Shown here: piece after piece, positions 1 through 10,100 of the stretch
How positions within the stretch are numbered: position 1 is the stretch's first letter
Layout: each line of letters opens with the position of its first letter
Assembly (NCBI GenBank): GCA_027886175.1
Contig: JAJNNQ010000137.1
Span: 743,501-807,500 of the forward strand
Length of the DNA stretch: 64,000 nucleotides
Direction of reading: 5' to 3'
Source of the DNA: Phylloscopus collybita
Lineage: Eukaryota > Chordata > Aves > Passeriformes > Phylloscopidae
The notes under the pieces: model-generated
The model's input: the letters and a program-made list of their open reading frames with translations, nothing else
The model's database searches: none
What the model was told of the DNA's origin: nothing
Position numbers and translations under genes: made by a program

Positions 1-1010
1 TTCCCTTGATCCCAGCTCTCCTTCCAGCCAGCCCCGGTTCCTGCAGGAATCCAGACTTTGGGAAGGGAATTTTGAGTTGCTCCTTGATCCCAGGGGTTTT
101 TTTGGTTGTTTAGGTTTTTTTTTTTCCATGCTCCCGAAGGAATCCAAAATTTGGGAAGAGATTTTTGATCCCTTTTTTTTTTTCCATGCTCCTGCAGGAA
201 TCCAAAATTTGGGAAGGGAATTTTGATCCCAGGTTTTGGGGTTTTTTTTCCATGCTCCTGCAGGAATCCAGACTTTAGGAAGGGATTTTTGAGTTGCTCC
301 TTGATCCCAGGGGCTTTTTTGGTTGTTTTGGTTTTTTTTTTTCCATGCTCCCGAAGGAATCCAAAATTTGGGAAGAGATTTTTGATCCCTTTTTTTTTTT
401 TTCCATGCTCCTCAAGGAATCCAGACTTTAGGAAGGGAATTTTGAGTTGCTCCTTGATCCCAGGTTTTTTTTGGCGGGGTGTTTGTTTTTTTTTTTCCCA
501 TGCTCCTGCAGGAATCCAAAATTGGGGAAGGGATTTTTGATCCCAGGTTTTGGGTTTTTTTCCATGCTTCTCCAGGAATCCAAAGTTTGGGAAGAGATTT
601 TTTGATTCCAGGTTTTGGGGGTTTTTTTCCACGCTCCTGCAGGAATCCAGACTTTGGGAAGGGAATTTTAGTCGCTCCTCGATCCCAGGGTTTTTTGGGG
701 TTTTTGTTTTTGTTTTGTTTTTTTTTTTCATGCTCCTGAAGGAATCCAAAACTGGGGAAGGGATTTTTGATCCCAGGTTTTGGGGTTTTTTTTCCATGCT
801 CGTGCAGGAATCCAGACTTTAGGAAGGGAACTTTGAGTTGCTCCTTGATCCCAGGTTTTTTTGGGTGGTTTTTTTTTTGTTTTGTTTTTTTCATGCTCCT
901 CCAGGAATCCAAAGCTTGGGAAGAGATTTTTGATCCAAATTTTTTTTTCCACACTCCTGCAGGAATCCAGACTTTGGGAAGAGATGTTTGAGTTGCTCCT
1001 TGATCCCAGC
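1..1010. repeat. Degenerate T-rich tandem repeat
   Basis: About 13 imperfect copies of a 60-95 bp unit. Each holds a core like 'caggaatccagactttggga' followed by 'ttttgatcccagg' and a T-run. Cores recur near 43, 137, 197, 262, 355, 415, 511, 574, 647, 739, 808, 902 and 961. Open frames here come from repeat structure and show no protein family. Confidence 0.85.
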
Positions 1011-1189
1011 TCTTTTCCCCGTGCTCCTCCAGAGCTCCACAGAACCAAGCTGGGTTGGAAGGCTTGGAAACCCAGCTTGTCCCAACACCTTCCCCCACCC
1101 CAGCTTGCTCCAAGCCCTGTCCAACCTGGACAATTCCAAGGACGGAACAACTGCAGCTCCTCTTGCAATCCCACCCCTCCCAGCCAGAA

Positions 1190-1345
1190 ATCCCTTCCCA
1201 TTGATTCCCTGGGATGTCCCAGGCCGGGCTGGGATTTTCCAGCTGGGCTGGGTTTTTCTCCTTGATCCTCCTCTCTCCAGGGGGAGATGTCCCTGCCCAT
1301 GGAATTGGAAGATTTTTATAAGATCCCTTCCAACCCTCATGCCTT
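1190..1345 (+). mobile_element. CR1 LINE 3'-end fragment
   Basis: The stretch ends with the pattern typical of CR1 3' termini: a 'gatgtccctgcccatgg' block, then 'agatcccttccaaccc'. CR1 is the dominant LINE of birds and usually occurs as short 3' fragments like this one. The call rests on recognition of the motif without an alignment. Confidence 0.6.
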
Positions 1346-1354
1346 AGGAAGGCT

Positions 1355-1830
1355 GATTTGAAATAGAGGCTGGACAGAGCTAGAGAATAAAGCAGATATT
1401 TATTAAAAGGTTTCCAAGGACCCACTCTGGGCATTACAGGAGCCCTGACCAAGGCTGCACCCAGGGTGGGTTGGGAATGGCCACACAAAACGGCTGCTCC
1501 ATCACAAAATTGTACATTTTTATAAATTTTGGTCCATTTGCATATTGGGGTTTAATTGTCCGATTACAGCTGCAGGTTGGGAGGTCCCATCCTTCTTGTT
1601 CCTCCCTTCAGTTCAGTGTTGTTTGTGCTTTTTGGGGCTGAAAGTTGTCCTTGGTCCTCAGCAAAAAAAAAAAAAGTTTTGTTTTGTCTGCTTGTTCTGT
1701 GAGGAGAGCTGAGTGACACTGAATGTGAGGCTCAGAACTGCATCCTTAGGCAGCACAGAACCTGAAACTATGAAAGCTGAAATCTCGGGCATCACCGTCA
1801 CCCCTGGCATCCCCTGGGCTGCCAGACACC
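1355..1830 (-). mobile_element. Putative solo LTR (ERV-derived), antisense
   Basis: This is unique-looking sequence with a TTTATT motif near 1,398 (a poly-A signal on the minus strand), an octamer-like 'atttgcat' near 1,537 and an A-run near 1,662. The composition resembles avian endogenous-retrovirus LTRs. No flanking protein-coding remnant is visible. Exact ends and family are not established. Confidence 0.35.
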
Positions 1831-1895
1831 CTTTTTTTCCATCCCCATGATTCTCCTGATCAACTCCCTTGTTGCTTTCTTCTCCTTTTCCTCCT

Positions 1896-2732
1896 GCCTG
1901 GCCAGCAGCAGTCAGCAGAGCATGAAACTCAATCTCAGGGACGTGGGTTTGAGCCCCACATTGGGCGCCATTTGTTGGTTTCTTCTCCTTTTCCTCCTGC
2001 CCAGCAAGCAGCAGTCAGCAGAGCGTGACAATCTCAAGGTCATGGGTTCGAGCCCCAGCAGAACATGAGACTCAATCTCAAGGTCGTGGGTTTGAGCCCC
2101 AGCCGAGCATGAGACTCTTATTCTCAGGGATGTGGGTTTGAGCCCCATTTTGGGCACCATTTCTTGGTTTCTTCTTTTCCTTCTGCCTTCCTAGCAGCAG
2201 TCAGCAGAGCATGAGACTCAATCTCAGGGATGTGGGTTCGAGCCCCACATTGGGCACCATTTATTGCTTTCTTCTCCTTTTCCTCCTGCCTGGCCAGCAG
2301 CAGTCAGCAGAGCATGAGACTCAATCTCAAGGTTGTGGGTTTGAGCCCCACGTTGGGCGCCATTTTTTTGCTTTCTTCTGCTTTTCCTCCTGCTCTCCTA
2401 GCAGCAGTTGGCAGAGCATGAGATTCAATCTCAGGGTCATGGGTTCGAGCCCCACGTTGGGCACCATTTGTTTTTTTTTTCTGCCCTCCTAGCAGCATGA
2501 GCATGAGACTCTTAATTTCAGGGACGTGGGTTCAAGCCCCACATTGGGCGCCGTTTGTTGGTTTCTTCTCCTTTTCCTCCTGCCTGGCCAACAGCAGTCA
2601 GCAGAGCATGAGACTCAATCTCAAGGTCATGGGTTCGAGCCCCACGTTGGGCACCATTTGTTGGTTTCTTCTCCTTTTCCTCCTGCCCAGCAAGCAGCAG
2701 TCAGCAGAGCATGACAATCTCAAGGTCATGGG
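1896..2732 (+). pseudogene. Array of ~10 tRNA-Lys(CUU)-derived copies
   Basis: Roughly ten head-to-tail units of about 60-105 bp. Each has a tRNA-like core: a degenerate 5' half ('gcctggccagcagcagtcag'), then 'cagagcatgagactc', then a B-box/T-arm block 'gggttcgagccccac' and an acceptor-like 'gttgggcgcca'. This matches the layout of vertebrate tRNA-Lys(CUU). Approximate copies are 1896-1970, 1999-2058, 2059-2104, 2101-2159, 2185-2259, 2288-2362, 2392-2466, 2483-2553, 2582-2656 and 2685-2732. Most have lost the anticodon triplet (gactcTTAatctc has become gactcaatctc). Copies near 2,110 and 2,505 keep 'gactctta'. The A box is disrupted throughout, so these are pseudogenes or a tRNA-derived SINE-like unit spread in tandem. 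A 'ttggtttcttctccttttcc' linker separates copies. Confidence 0.8.
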
Positions 2733-2764
2733 AGGGAGCAAGAGGGAGTGTAGCCCTGGTTGGT

Positions 2765-3180
2765 GCCTGAGATGTTTTGGTTTCTCTGAAACTCTTTTCC
2801 CAGAGAGTTTTCTGTCGACAAAAGACACTTTTTCTAACTGTAACCTTTGTTCACATTCCTTTCCCTAGGAGGGACTTCTCCTTGATGTCCCTCTGGTTTG
2901 ACCAATGTGACTGAAGAAGTTTGTCCTTCTTCCACCCATTGGGTTTTTCTCTGTAGAACGGTATAAAACAGTATAAAAGCCTGAGATGTTTTGGTTCTTC
3001 TGAAACTCTTTTCCCAGAGAGTTTTCTGTCGACAAGAGACACGTTTTTCTGACTAAAACCTACATTTACATTCCTTTCCCTAGGAGGGGCTTCTTCTTGA
3101 TGTCCCTCTGGTTTGACCAATGTGATTGAAGATGTTTGTTTCACCAATTGAATTGGTCTGTATAGAATGGTTTAAAAGGG
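2765..3180 (+). repeat. ~214 bp direct duplication, LTR-like
   Basis: Two similar copies (about 2765-2978 and 2979-3180) start with 'cctgagatgttttggtt' and share 'cccagagagttttctgtcga', 'ctttccctaggaggg' and 'tggtttgaccaatgtga'. The first copy ends in a TATAAAA-like block and the second in TTTAAAA. CCAAT plus TATA spacing suggests the U3 region of an endogenous-retrovirus LTR, duplicated in place. Sequence to about 3,530 may continue the element. The LTR family is unassigned. Confidence 0.5.
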
Positions 3181-3547
3181 AAGAAATTACCAGAAATTAA
3201 CAGAGTCATTGTCAGCCTGCTGAAGTCAGAGTTTGTGTTGTTTTGGTCTTGAACAGCATCAAGGGAGAGGGGGCAAGAGAGAGAGAGAGAGCAGGAGAGC
3301 AAGGGCAACAAGAGGCTTTCTGCCTGGTGTATCTCAACTTCCAAGAGCTTTCCAGCCAGGGGGCAGATCCAAGGCTGGGACCAAAGGGATAATTAGGGTA
3401 GGAGGGGTTGGGTAACAATGGGGTTACAACGAATGGTAGCTTAGGGACTGATTTACAACAACTTAGTAACGAAAAACAACTCCCCCGTCCGTTTTGGGGG
3501 AGAACAGAACAATCATTTAGGAAAAACTGAATTGCCACGCTCCCTGA

Positions 3548-3902
3548 TTTCTTTTTTTTTGTTTTGTTTTGTGGTTTTTTTTTTTTTGTTTTTGTTTTTG
3601 TTGGGGTTTTTTTTGTTTTTTTTTTTTGTTTGTTTGTTTTTTTTGTTTTGTTTTTGTTTTTGTGTGTGGTTTTTTGTTTGTTTTTTTTGGTTTTTTTGTT
3701 TGTTTTTTGTGTTTTGTTTTGGTTTTTTTTTTTTTTTGGTTTTTTTTTGGTTTGGGGTTTTTTTTGTTTGTTTTTTTGGGGTTTTTTTTGTGGGTTTTGT
3801 TTTTGTTTTTGTTTTTTGGGGGTTTTTTTGGGTTTTTTTTGGTGTTTGGTTTTCTTTGTTTGTTTGTTTTTTGGTTTTTGGGGGGTTTTTTTTGTGTTTT
3901 TT
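3548..3902 (+). repeat. T/G-only low-complexity tract
   Basis: About 350 bases made almost entirely of T-runs broken by G. The tract lies at the 3' end of ASB13 intron 1, next to the CCCTCCCTCC acceptor tract of exon 2. In the transcript it would be an extreme U/G-rich segment. The long reading frames across it are artefacts of the composition. Confidence 0.9.
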
Positions 3903-3926
3903 TCCCCTTCCCTCCCTCCCTCCAAG

Positions 3927-4114
3927 GTTTCTGGGCCGACCGGACTCCGGTGCACGAGGCGGCGCGGCGCGGGGAGATCCGGCAGCTGCAGCAGCTGATC
4001 GAGAGCGGCGCCTGCGTCAACTCCGTCACCTACGACTCCATCACCCCCCTGCACGAGGCCAGCCTCCGGGGGCAGACCCAGTGTGTCAAACTGCTGCTGG
4101 ATGCCGGGGCTCAG
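3927..4114 (+). CDS. ASB13: ASB13 exon 2 (first visible coding exon)
   Basis: Acceptor 'ctccctccaag' precedes GT-TTC-TGG-GCC-GAC. The first two bases complete a Gly codon begun on the previous exon. The 188 bases encode ankyrin repeats 1-2, with TPVHEAARRGE, LIESGACVN and TPLHEASLRGQ, and end GAQ before donor GTGTGT. The exon is much more GC-rich than its surroundings. Confidence 0.95.
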
Positions 4115-7100
4115 GTGTGTTCCCAGCTCGGAGCCAGCTGGGAGTTCCCTTGGATCGGTGCTGGGGAGGTGTTGGTGGGGTTTGGGGGGTTCTGCCGGCG
4201 GCTCTGGTGCCCGAACGGGGATGGAGGCTCTGCAGAGATGTCTGGGTTTGGAAAGACCAGGCAAAGCTGGAGTTTCCCTTGGAATGGGGAATGTAAACCT
4301 CTCACCCCCCTCCAAATTGTAATTTTGCAATCAAGGGCTTCTAGGCAAAGATTTGGGAATAGGAATAACAGTTCTTTACCGGGAATATTAACAATACAAA
4401 TGTGGTAGAAAACAAAACCACCCAACCACACCAGCAAACAAACAAACAACAATTTTGGAGAACCCTGACAGAGTCAGAGCTACAACCTGACACCCTGTTG
4501 GTCAGGGTGTTGGGAGCAGTCCCAAAGTGAGTCCTCCTGGAGTGGCAGAGGTGGTTCTGGTGGGGCAGAGATGATCCTGTAGAACAAGGGCCCAGTGATG
4601 GTGGGAAGAGTCCAGGGATGGTGAGAAGGGTCCAGGGATGATGAGAGGGGTTCATGGATGGTGAGATGGGGTCTGGTGGTGGTGAGATGGGATCCAGTCT
4701 TCCTCAGAAGAAGGAGAAGACCCCAGGGCACCACCCAGAATCCTCCATCTTGTCTCTGCTCATTCCTACTCTAAAACCCCAAATGTGACAATATTATTAC
4801 TTTTTATTACCTTTGAGGGCTTGCAACTCCTCTCTTAGTTTTGGAAGCTTTTCCCATGGACTGTAGTCGAGGCCCTTGCCTGTCTGGGGTCTGTGCCAGG
4901 GTCTGCAACCCCCCCTGTACAAAATCCCAGACCCCCCCCGTAGAGGTTTTTAACCCCCCTGTGCAGGTTTCTGTTCGTCCAGGGTTTCCAAAGGAATGCC
5001 CTGGACTCCCACAAGATGACGTTTATCTCGACATCTGCCCAAAGCCAGCTCCAAAATGTGCGTTTGTGAGGCCCTCCTTTCCCCTCCCCTCCCTCTCCCG
5101 GCAGGTGGACGCGCGGAACATCGACGGCAGCACGCCGCTGTGCGACGCCTGCGCCTCGGGCAGCATCGAGTGCGTGCGGGTGCTGCTGAGCCACGGGGCC
5201 AAGGTCAACCCCCCGCTGTACACGGCCTCGCCCCTGCACGAGGCCTGCATGAACGGTCAGCCCGCCCGGGGGGCTCCGGGGGGGCTCCGGGGGTTTTCCG
5301 GGGTTTTTCCGGGGGGTTTTCCGGGGGTTTTCTTGGAGTTTTCCGGGGGTTTTCCAGGGATCCCAGTGCTGATCCCAGTGCTGATCCCAGTGCTGATCCC
5401 ATTGCTGCTCCCATTGCTGATCCTATTCCTGATCCCACTGCTGATCCCATTCCTGATCCCAGTGCTGATCCCAATGCTGATCCTATTCCTGATCCCAGTG
5501 CTGATCCCACTGCTGATCCCATTGCTGATCCCATTGCTGATCCCATTGCTGATCCTATTCCTGATCCCAGTGCTGATCCCACTGCTGATCCCATTCCTGA
5601 TCCCAGTGCTGATCCCAATGCTGATCCCACTGCTGATCCCACTGCTGATCCTATTCCTGATCCCACTGCTGATCCCATTCCTGATCCCATTGCTGATCCC
5701 ACTGCTGATCCCACTGCTGATCCCATTGCTGATCCCATTCCTCATCCCAGTGCTGATCCCATTCCTCATCCCATTGCTGATCCCATTCCTCATCCCACTG
5801 CTGATCCCAGTGCTGATCCCATTGGGGGTTTTCTGGGGGTTTTTTGGGGGTTTTCCGGGTGGTTTTCCGGGGGTTTTCCAGGGGTTTTCCAGGGGTTCTT
5901 GCAGCTTGGAAGGGAAAAAAAAATCCCCAGCAGATCTTGGTTTGAGCAGAAGTTGTTCGGTCTCTGCTGGTGGGCGCGGGGTGTTCAGTGGGAAGGGAGA
6001 GAGATCCCAAACCTGATCCCAGTGCTGATCCCAGTGCTGATCCCAGTGCTGATCCCATTTTCCCTACAGGGACCTCATTTTTTATCCCCCTTTTCCCATT
6101 TTTTCCTGTTTTTCACTGCACAGACCCCTCTGATCCCATTTCTGATCCCATTTTTCCCTTCAGAGACCCCTCTGATTCCATTTTTTTTCCCAAATTTCCC
6201 TGCAAGGACCCCTCTGATCCCATTTCTGATCCAGTTTTTCCCATTTTTCCCTGCAAGGAGCCTTCTGATCCCATTTTTACCCTGCACAGACCCTTCTGAT
6301 GCCATTTTTATCCCCTTTTTGCCATTTTTCACATGGATTTTCCTGTTTTTTCCCAGTTTCCATGTGGATTTTCCTGTTTTTTCCCAGTTTCCATGTGGAT
6401 TTTCCTGTTTTTTCCCAGTTTCCATGTGGATTTTCCTGGTTTTTCCCAGTTTCCACCTGGATTTTCCTGATTTTTCCCATTTTTCCCCTGGATTTTCCTG
6501 CTTTTCCCTACTTCCCACCCGTTTTTCCCTGTTTTCACCCCTTTTTCCCCGTTTTTCCCCATTTTCACCCCGTTTTTCCCCATTTTCACCCATTTTTCCC
6601 CATTTTCACCCCGTTTTTTCCCATTTTTCCCCATTTTCACCCCGTTATTCCCCGTTTTTCCCCATTTTCACCCCGTTTTTCCCCTTTTTCCCCATTTTCA
6701 CCCTCTTTTTCCCCATTTTCCCCCGTTTTTCCCCATTTTCCCCCGTTTTTCCCCATTTTCCCCCGTTTTTCCCCATTTTCCCCCGTTTTTCCCCATTTTC
6801 ACCCCGTTTTTTCCCCGTTTTTCCCCATTTTCACCCCGTTTTTCCCCGTTTTTCCCCATTTTCACCCCATTTTTCCCCGGTTTTCCCCGGTTTTCCCCAT
6901 TTTCCCCCCGTTTTTCCCCGTTTTTCCCCATTTTTCCCCATTTTTCCCCCTTTTCACCCCATTTTTCCCCATTTTCACCCCATTTTTCCCCATTTTTCCC
7001 CATTTTTCCCCATTTTCACCCCATTTTTCCCCGTTTTTCCCCATTTTCACCCCGTTTTTTCCCCGTTTTTCCCCATTTTCACCCCGTTTTTTCCCCATTT

Positions 7101-10100
7101 TTCCCCATTTTCACCCCATTTTTCCCCATTTTCACCCCATTTTTCCCCATTTTCACCCCGTTTTTCCCCATTTTCACCCCATTTTCCCCCATTTTTCCCC
7201 ATTTTCACCCCGTTTTTCCCCATTTTTCCCCATTTTTCCCCATTTTCCCCCATTTTTCCCCGTTTTCCCCCATTTTCCCCCATTTTTCCCCATTTTTCCC
7301 CATTTTCACCCCGTTTTTCCCCGTGTTTCCCCTCCCCAGGCAGCCCGGAGTGCGTGCAGCTGCTGATCGAGGTCGGTGCCAACCTGGAGGCGCACGATTG
7401 TCACTTCGGGACCCCGCTGCACGTGGCCTGCGCCCGGGAGCACCTGGACTGCGCCAAGCTGCTGCTGCAGGCGGGTACGGGGCGGGATTCCGGGATTCCG
7501 GGATTCTGGGATTCCGGGATCCTCCCCGGGGGAAGGGACCACAAGGATCCCGGCCCTAAAACCCGGCCCGAGTCCCGCTGTGACCTGCGGAGCTCTGATC
7601 CCATTGCTGATCCCACTGCTGATCCCAGTGCTGATCCCACTGCTGATCCCATTGCTGATCCCATTGCTGATTCCAGTGCTGATCCCACTGCTGATCCCAT
7701 TCCTGATCCCATTGCTGATCCCACTGCTGATCCCATTGCTGATCCCATTGCTGATCCCAGTGCTGATCCCAGTGCTGATCCCACTGCTGATCCCAGTGCT
7801 GATCCCGTTGCTGATCCCACTGCTGATCCCATTGCTGATCCCAGTGCTGATCCCATTGTTCCTGCAAGGACCCCTCTGATCCCATTCCTGATCCTTTTCC
7901 CAGGCTGGATTTCCTTTCCCCTTCCCAAACCCCTTTCCCTTCCCCCCTTCCCAAACCCCCCTTCCCCTTCCCAAATCCCATTTCCCCTGCCTGGATTTCC
8001 CTTTCCCCTCTACCCAAACCCCCCTTTGATTCCCCTGGATCAATCCCTTTTCCCCTGCCTGAATTCCCTTTCTTCCCCCCCTTTCCCAAAAATCCCCCCA
8101 AAATGCCCCCAAAAAATCCCCAAAAATCCCCCAAAAATCCCCCCAAAAATCCCCCAAAAAATCCCCAAAAACATCCCCAAAAAATCCCCAAAAATCCCCA
8201 AAAAAATCCCCCAAAAATCCCCAAAAAATCCCCAAAAACCCCCAACCGCTCTGGGTGCCCCGCAGGCGCCAACGTGAACGCGGCCAAGCTGCACGAAACC
8301 GCTCTGCACCACGCGGCCAAGGCGCGGAGCGCCGAGCTGGTGGAGCTGCTGGTGCAGTGTGGGGGTAACGTCTACGCGCGGGACAACCGCGGCAAGAAAC
8401 CCTCGGACTACACCTGGAGCAGCAGCCCGACCGCCAAGTGCTTCGAGTACTACGAGAGTGAGTGAGGGGGGAAACAACCCCCGGCGGGGGGGTTTGGGGG
8501 GAGGGAAATACCCCGGGGTTTGGGGGAAACACCCTGGGGGTTTGGGGGGGAGAGAAACGCCCGGGGTTTGGGGGAACATCCCGGGGTTTGGGGGAGAGAA
8601 ACGCCCGGGGTTTGGGGGAACATCCCGGGGTTTGGGGGAGAGAAACGCCCGGGGTTTGGGGGAACATCCCGGGGTTTGGGGGAGAGAAACGCCCGGGGTT
8701 TGGGGGGAGTGAGTGTGGGAATCCCCCTGGGGTTTGGGGGAAACACCCCGGGGTTTGGGGAAACACCCAGGGTTTGGGGGAGTGAGTGCAGGAAACACTG
8801 GGGGTTTGGGGGAACACCCGGGGTTTGGGGAGAGAGAGTGTGGGAATCCCACCAGGGTTTCGGGGAGAGAAACACCCGGGGTTTGGGGGAACACCCCGGG
8901 GGTTTGGGGAGTGAAACACCCCAGGGTTTGGGGAAACACCCGGGGTTTGCAGGGAGAGAGTGCGGGAAACACCCAGGGTTTGGGGGGAGAGAGAGCGGGA
9001 ATCCCCCCGGGGTTTGGGGGAACACCCGGGGTTTGGGGGGAGAGAAACACCCGGGGGGTTTGGGGAGAGAAACACCCGGGGGTTTGGGGGAGTGAGTGAG
9101 GGAAACACCCGGGGGTTTGGGGAACCACGCGGGGTTTGGGGGAGAGAAACGCCCGGGGTTTGGGGGGAGAGAGTGTGGGAATCCCCCTGGGGTTTGGGGG
9201 AAACACCTGGGGCTTGGGGGAGAGAAACGCCCGGGGTTTGGGGAGAGAGAGTGTGGGAATCCCCCCGGGGTTTGGGGGAACACCCGGGGTTTGGGGGGAG
9301 AGAAACATCCAGAGTTTGGGGGAACACCTGGGATTTGGGGGGAGTGAAACACCCCGGGGCTTGGGGAGAGAAACACCCGAGGTTTGGGGGAGAGAAACAC
9401 CCGGGGGTTTGGGGGGAGGGAGTGCAGGAAACACCCGGGGTTTGGGGGAGAGAAACACCCAGGGTTTGGGGAAACACCCAGGGTTTGGGGGAGTGAGTGC
9501 AGGAAACACTGGGGGTTTGGGGGAACACCCCGGGGGTTTGGGGAGTGAAACACCCCAGGGTTTGGGGAAACACCCGGGGTTTGCAGGGAGAGAGTGCGGG
9601 AAACACCCAGGGTTTGGGGGGAGAGAGAGCAGGAATCCCCCCGGGGTTTGGGGGAACACCCGGGGTTTGGGGGGAGAGAAACACCCGGGGGGTTTGGGGA
9701 GAGAAACACCCGGGGGTTTGGGGGAGTGAGTGAGGGAAACACCCGGGGGTTTGGGGAAACACCCCGGGGTTTGGGGGGAGTGAGTGTGGGAATCCCCCTG
9801 GGGTTTGGGGGAACACCCGGGTTTGGGGGAGAGAAACGCCCGGGGTTTGGGGGGAGAGTGAGTGCGGGAAACACCCAGGGTTTGGGGGAACACCCCGGGG
9901 GGTTTGGGGGGAGAGAAACATCCAGAGTTTGGGGGAACACCTGGGATTTGGGGGGAGTGAAACACCCCGGGGCTTGGGGAGAGAAACACCCGAGGTTTGG
10001 GGGAGAGAAACACCCGGGGTTTGGGGGAACACCCGGGGTTTGGGGGGAGAGAGTGTGGGAATCCCCCCGGGGTTTCCGGGAGAGAAACGCCCAGGATTTG

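Noticed and set aside
1896..2732. Functional tRNA-Lys genes
   Set aside because: A boxes are broken and most copies lack the anticodon triplet, so they cannot fold into a normal tRNA.
3212..4330. Lysine-rich minus-strand protein
   Set aside because: The Lys/Gln/Asn run is the complement of a T/G low-complexity tract and overlaps ASB13 exon 2.
5056..8277. 1,073-codon plus-strand open frame
   Set aside because: It crosses clear ASB13 splice sites and consists of 12-mer and pyrimidine arrays. Only the exon 4 part matches a real protein.
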